Shown: positions 59,916 through 64,000 of the stretch, one piece after another
Position numbering within the stretch: position 1 is the stretch's first letter
Layout of the letters: each line of letters begins with the position of its first letter
Assembly: GCA_018360145.1 (NCBI GenBank)
Contig: SRPY01000036.1
Span: 1 to 64,000, forward strand
Length of the DNA: 64,000 nt
Direction of reading: 5' to 3'
Origin: Claviceps africana
Taxonomy: Eukaryota > Ascomycota > Sordariomycetes > Hypocreales > Clavicipitaceae
The notes under the pieces: generated by a model
The model's database searches: none
The model's input: the letters and a program-made list of their open reading frames with translations, nothing else
Told to the model about the DNA's origin: nothing
Made by a program: the position numbers and the translations under genes

Positions 59916-61028
59916 TCTATTAATTGCTATTTTTTAATATATTAAGGTTAGGTTTTACTAGTTTATTATAGTTATATTAAAGGTATTTTATTTCTTTATA
60001 ATTATAGTATTAATATTTACCCTTAATTTTATTATTATTAAGTTTAGTTACTAAACCTATATTAGTTAATTACTAATAGCTTATAGAGAAAAGGGAGAAT
60101 TAATTTTATTAAAATTTAGTAGATTTTTTATAGAATATATTTACTTTTCTCTTAAGTTTTATTAATATTATATCTTAAAATTACTAAGTAATTTAAACTA
60201 CTTCCCTTTAGGTTTTCTTAGTAATAAAAGTATATAGATTAATATAGTTTTAAAGCTTTAATTATAATTTTACAAAAAGTAATAAAGCTCTAGCTTTTTT
60301 ATTAACTTTTTTTAGGTATCTCTTTAGTAAATTAAAGTAAATACTAAAATTAATAAAGCTTTAACTATCTTTTTATTTAGTATTTTCTATTATAATAGTA
60401 ATTTAAGCCTTTTAGTTAATAAAATCCTTAAGTAATATTAAGGTTTAATTTTAAAACTTTACTTAATTATCCTTAAGCTTTTTATAGTGCTTTTTTAGTT
60501 ATTTATTAAGGAATTAGTTCTATTTTATTTAGTAGAATTAATATATATAGTTAAAGGTAAAGAGGATTTTTTAATAATTTTAATAGAACTTCTATTTTAC
60601 TTTATTAAAGGTATAGTTTAAATTATTAATTTAAATCTTATAATTCTAAGGGTTAATAGAGTATATAAATAAATTAATGTTTTTAACCTTAACCTCTTTT
60701 TAATTATTATTAAAGGATTTATTATAAAAGTAGTAGTATTTTAGCTATATTTTATTATTTATCTCTTAGCCTAAGGCTTTAAAGAGTTTTTATTCTTTTT
60801 TCTATAATTATTTTAGCTTTTTTAACTAAGTAATATATTCTTTAATTACTTAGGTTTTTTTATAAAGACTTTAAATACCTATATTTATTTCCTTAAGTAT
60901 AAAAGTATTAGTAATTTAAGTACTATTTAATAAATATTCTATAGATTAATAAAGTATTAATAAAGAGTTAAGGAATAATAATTTTACTTAAAGAATTATA
61001 GTAAAACATTAGGTTTAAAGTACTATAT
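59916..61028. other. AT-rich sequence without recognised feature
   Basis: Dense TAA and TTA, no repeat shared with the rest of the window that I can see, and no convincing frame. Pyrimidine-rich blocks at 60780-60860 hint that the - strand may once have been coding. It ends at the E3 LTR. Confidence 0.3.
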
Positions 61029-61319
61029 TGTGATGGATCCGAGCTGCCAGCTCGGATGCATAGTGGTAACGGTAAGGGAAGCGTTACAGAGCCGTAATGG
61101 GACCGTTACAGTTCTGTAAGGATAACTTAGTGAGACTGTTATAATTTTATAAGGGAGACTTAATAAAGCTAAATAAAACCCTAAGCGTCTACTTAAGCAA
61201 ATACCTATATAAACTAAAATAGTTTCTTTTTACTCTTTACCCTTTTTTAAAGGGGGGTAAGATTAATATAAACTTTATTAACGCTAAAAAGCAGCACGCC
61301 TTTAGGCTAGTTTATAATA
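61029..61319 (+). repeat. E3 5' LTR (291 bp)
   Basis: It begins TGTGATGGATCCGAGCTGCC with the stem ATCCGAGCT/AGCTCGGAT, and ends TTTATAATA (from TCCATAACA by analogy with E2). CGTTACAG occurs twice and related CGTAATGGG once in 61070-61120. The outer half keeps CpG sites; the inner half is converted. The 3' end is inferred by comparison with E2, as the partner LTR is not in the window. Confidence 0.75.
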
Positions 61320-61369
61320 TATATTAATCTTTACTCTTCCTAACTTAGTTATTATAGACTAATAATGGA

Positions 61370-62560
61370 ATTAATTAAGAATAGAATAGAAATACTTTAA
61401 AGGACTATAGGTTTCCCTTATAGTGCTATAAAAGCTACACTAGCTTTAAGAACTAATAATACAGTAAGTGGTGTAGCTAGAATTATTATAGAGAGCAGTA
61501 CTAATAACCTTTTAGTCCCTTACCTTAGTAGTAATAGAGACTACCTTTAAATTAATTATAGAGAAACTAAAATATAAACCTCTCTCTATAAAAGAACCCT
61601 TTAATAGAAATTAGAATTTATTTAAAGTATAGAAGTGTTTTATAGCTTATAAACTTAATATAGACTAAGACTTTATTAGCATTAACTATAATTAATAGTT
61701 TTATATTTATTAGTGCTTTTTATCTAAGGTTTAGAATAGGGTCTTAGCTTTTTTCAAAATTAATGTGGATTTTATTTATAACTTAGCTTATTTTCTTAAC
61801 TACTTTAGCTCTATATTTTTAAACCTTTATTAATAGAAGTGTATGGTTATAGAATTAAATTAGCTATATTAATACTTAAAAGAATAGTTTTTAGACTTTT
61901 ATATTTAATTTAAACAAAAGTTAGCCTTAGCTAGGGGATTAAAATAGGTAGATATAGTAAAGCTTATTAAGCTTTATTTAGCACTTAATAAATATATATA
62001 TAACTATTGCATTAGCTATAATATATTCTATACTAGCTATATTAATATAGTAGCATACTATTAAAGTATTACCTTTAATATTAACTTCTACTAGCTTAAG
62101 GAGAAGTTTTACACTATTTACTAAATAGAATTATTTTAGAATTATAATAGCAATATTAAGATAATAGGCATTAATACTATAGGTTTTTAGTTTGCCTTTA
62201 TAAAGCTTAAAGGTAAAGGCTAGTAGGGCTTTAGCTTTAAAAAATTAATAGCCTAGGCTATATAGGTTTTTATAGCTAAGATATAGCGCTACTATAAGGC
62301 AGGCTAATGCCTTTAGTATAGCTTAGCCTTTTATATAGCGGCTAAATACTCCCTTCTCTAAGTAAAGCGCTTATAAAAGGAATCTAAAGTCTGCTTTACT
62401 ATAATAATAAAGGAGGACTCTACTAAAGCTTTAAATATATTAAGCTTAAAAAATAACTCCCCCTTTAAGTAAGCTTTATTAAAAAGAATAGATATACTTA
62501 GAACTACCTTATACTTATTATAAATAGTAATGCCTTAGGTTATTAGGAGATTAAATTAAA
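61370..62560 (+). pseudogene. E3 gag remnant with zinc knuckle
   Basis: The Gag-like frame starts somewhere after 61360 (an ATGG lies at 61366). Around 62040-62130 it parallels E2 Gag. At 62308-62349 it reads Cys-x2-Tyr-SLAF-Tyr-IAAK-Tyr, the CX2CX4HX4C knuckle with its first Cys still intact and the other ligands mutated by transitions. In-frame stops are present. Confidence 0.6.
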
Positions 62561-64000
62561 TATAGAGATAGAACCCTTCCTTCTTTCCCTTCTCTATAAT
62601 AACTTATTATTTATCTTAATATAGGTAAATAGTAGTTATAATAGTTTTATAACTATAAATAAAAAAATAATATAATAACTTAGCCTTATATAGGTAGCCT
62701 TACCCTAACTATATACTATAACTATAGCGGTTAAAGCTATTAATATACCACTCTTTAATAAATAAACTACCTACTAAATACACTACTTTATTTAGTTTTA
62801 AGTAAATATAAATAGCTAGACATTTTTAGTAGTAGCCTATATTATTTTAAGCTTAACTTAGGACTATATCTTAAGCACTTTATAGCTTATTTAGAATAAT
62901 ATTAAACTCTATATAGCTTAAAATTAGCTAATAGTTTAGAGTAAAAACGGTTTAGTAATTAAACCTTTTTCTATAAAATATATAAATAGACTTACTATTG
63001 CTATTTTAGAATTAGTCTATGTAGCTATAGTGCAGTAAGCCACTAAGAATTATAAGAATATATAATTTTTAGCTATAAGCTTAAAAGAGATTAATTCTAT
63101 TCTCTCCCTTTCTATAGTAACTTCCCTTAAACTAAACTTAGTATTAATTTTTTCACTAAAACTCTGTAACTTTATAGATTTATTTTAAAAGGATAAGGCT
63201 AGCGCTCTTCCCTTACACTAAGGATATATAGACTATTATATACACCTTAAGCTAGGCTTAAATAGTATGCCTTTAGAACTTCTATAAGCCTCTTTATATA
63301 ATATACCTTAGAACTAACTACTAAAAATCTATAAATAGGTTATTAACCTTATAGATAAAGGTTAGATATATACCTTATTCTTTATAGCTATAGCACTAAT
63401 GCTTTTAGTTTAAAAGGCTAAAGGTAGTTAGTAGTTTTATATAAATTACTATATACTTAATAAAGTAATAAATTAAAATTATTACCCCTTTTCTTTAGTA
63501 AAAGAAATACTTCACTTACTTTTTAAAGCTTATTAGTTTATAAAATTAAATATTTAAGCTACTTTTTACTACCTTTAAATTATAAAAGGCTATAAATATC
63601 TTATAGCGTTTTAAACTTAGTTTAGACTTTTTAAGTAGTTAGTTTACCTATTTAGTCTTATAAAGGCCCTAGCTATATTTTAATAATATATTAATAAAGC
63701 TCTAAAGAACGCTTTAGGGGCGTATACTATAGTGTACTTAAATAACGTCTTAATTTATACTAATGGCTCCTAGAAAGACTATATATAATGTATATAAAAG
63801 GTTCTCTATTATCTTTAGGAGGCAGGCCTTAACCTTAATATCGCTAAATATAGTTTTAAAGTTACTAAAGTAAAATACCTAAGGTTTATTATAAAGGTGG
63901 GATAGGTAGTGTGCCTTAACTTAAAGAAAATTATAGCTATTTAGTAGTAAAAGGCTTTAATATAGGTTAAAGGAGTATAGAGCTTTTTAGGATTTATAAA
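62561..64000 (+). pseudogene. E3 pol, partial: reverse transcriptase
   Basis: RT is clearest at the end. YINKALKNALGAYTIVYLNNVLIYTNGS lies at about 63690-63770, with the catalytic YLDD box read as YLNN at 63735-63746. Then come EAGLNLNIAKYSF, VTKVKYLRFIIKVG and SFLGFI, as in Ty3/gypsy RT. The region 62600-63600 should hold protease and the RT fingers and parallels E2 around 25000-26250. Truncated by the window end; stops throughout. Confidence 0.72.

Larger units (their letters stand above)
61029..64000 (+). mobile_element. Ty3/gypsy element E3, 5' half (runs off the window)
   Basis: It starts with a 291-bp LTR and continues through gag and into RT, still open at position 64000. It is related to E2: the same LTR terminus TGTGATGGAT with a stem-loop, a similar Gag segment and the same RT wording. 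The upstream five bases are TATAT; the matching duplication would lie outside the window. Frames are broken by RIP-type stops but GC is slightly higher than in E1. Confidence 0.8.

Overview
The window is a block of degenerate transposable elements from a filamentous fungus, most likely an ascomycete (Pezizomycotina) with strong repeat-induced point mutation (RIP). Almost everything is extremely A+T rich and full of TpA. Wherever two copies of one repeat can be aligned by eye, they differ almost only by C-to-T and G-to-A transitions. No intact host gene is visible; every coding region found is a transposon relic full of stops. Domain calls come from reading translations with stops tolerated as mutated Gln, Arg or Trp codons. 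Element names (E1 to E6) are labels for this window only.

The main structure is a Russian doll made of one large Ty3/gypsy family (E1: LTRs of 458-473 bp; gag with a zinc knuckle; pol with RT, RNase H and integrase; a long 3' region). Copy O (228-53526, +) is interrupted by copy A (2688-35081, -, target duplication CTAT). Copy A is interrupted by copy B (10680-30731, +, duplication GTAT). Copy B carries a solo LTR of family E5 (15296-15534), a 1022-bp solo LTR of family E4 (22258-23279), and a complete 6.8-kb gypsy element E2 (23730-30517) lodged in its 3' LTR.

The right part of copy O carries three further insertions. The first is a Tad1-like LINE (35622-43281, 16-bp target duplication), which itself holds E5 and E4 solo LTRs. 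The second is a 649-bp retroposon with a tRNA-like head (48285-48933, 15-bp duplication). The third is an E2 solo LTR (51330-51556, duplication GCCTA).

Outside copy O, the left edge (1-227) is GC-richer DNA with a 21-bp minisatellite. To the right lie a gypsy fragment with integrase and chromodomain (E6, from 53527), about 6 kb of unassigned AT-rich DNA, and the 5' half of another gypsy element (E3, 61029 to the window end). E2, E3 and E5 LTRs share the terminus TGTGATGG followed by a stem-loop.

Insertion order can be read from the nesting: O, then A, then B, then E5, E4 and E2 into B. Mutation is consistently weaker at the outer edges of each inserted element than in its interior, which makes insertion boundaries visible as small GC-richer islands.
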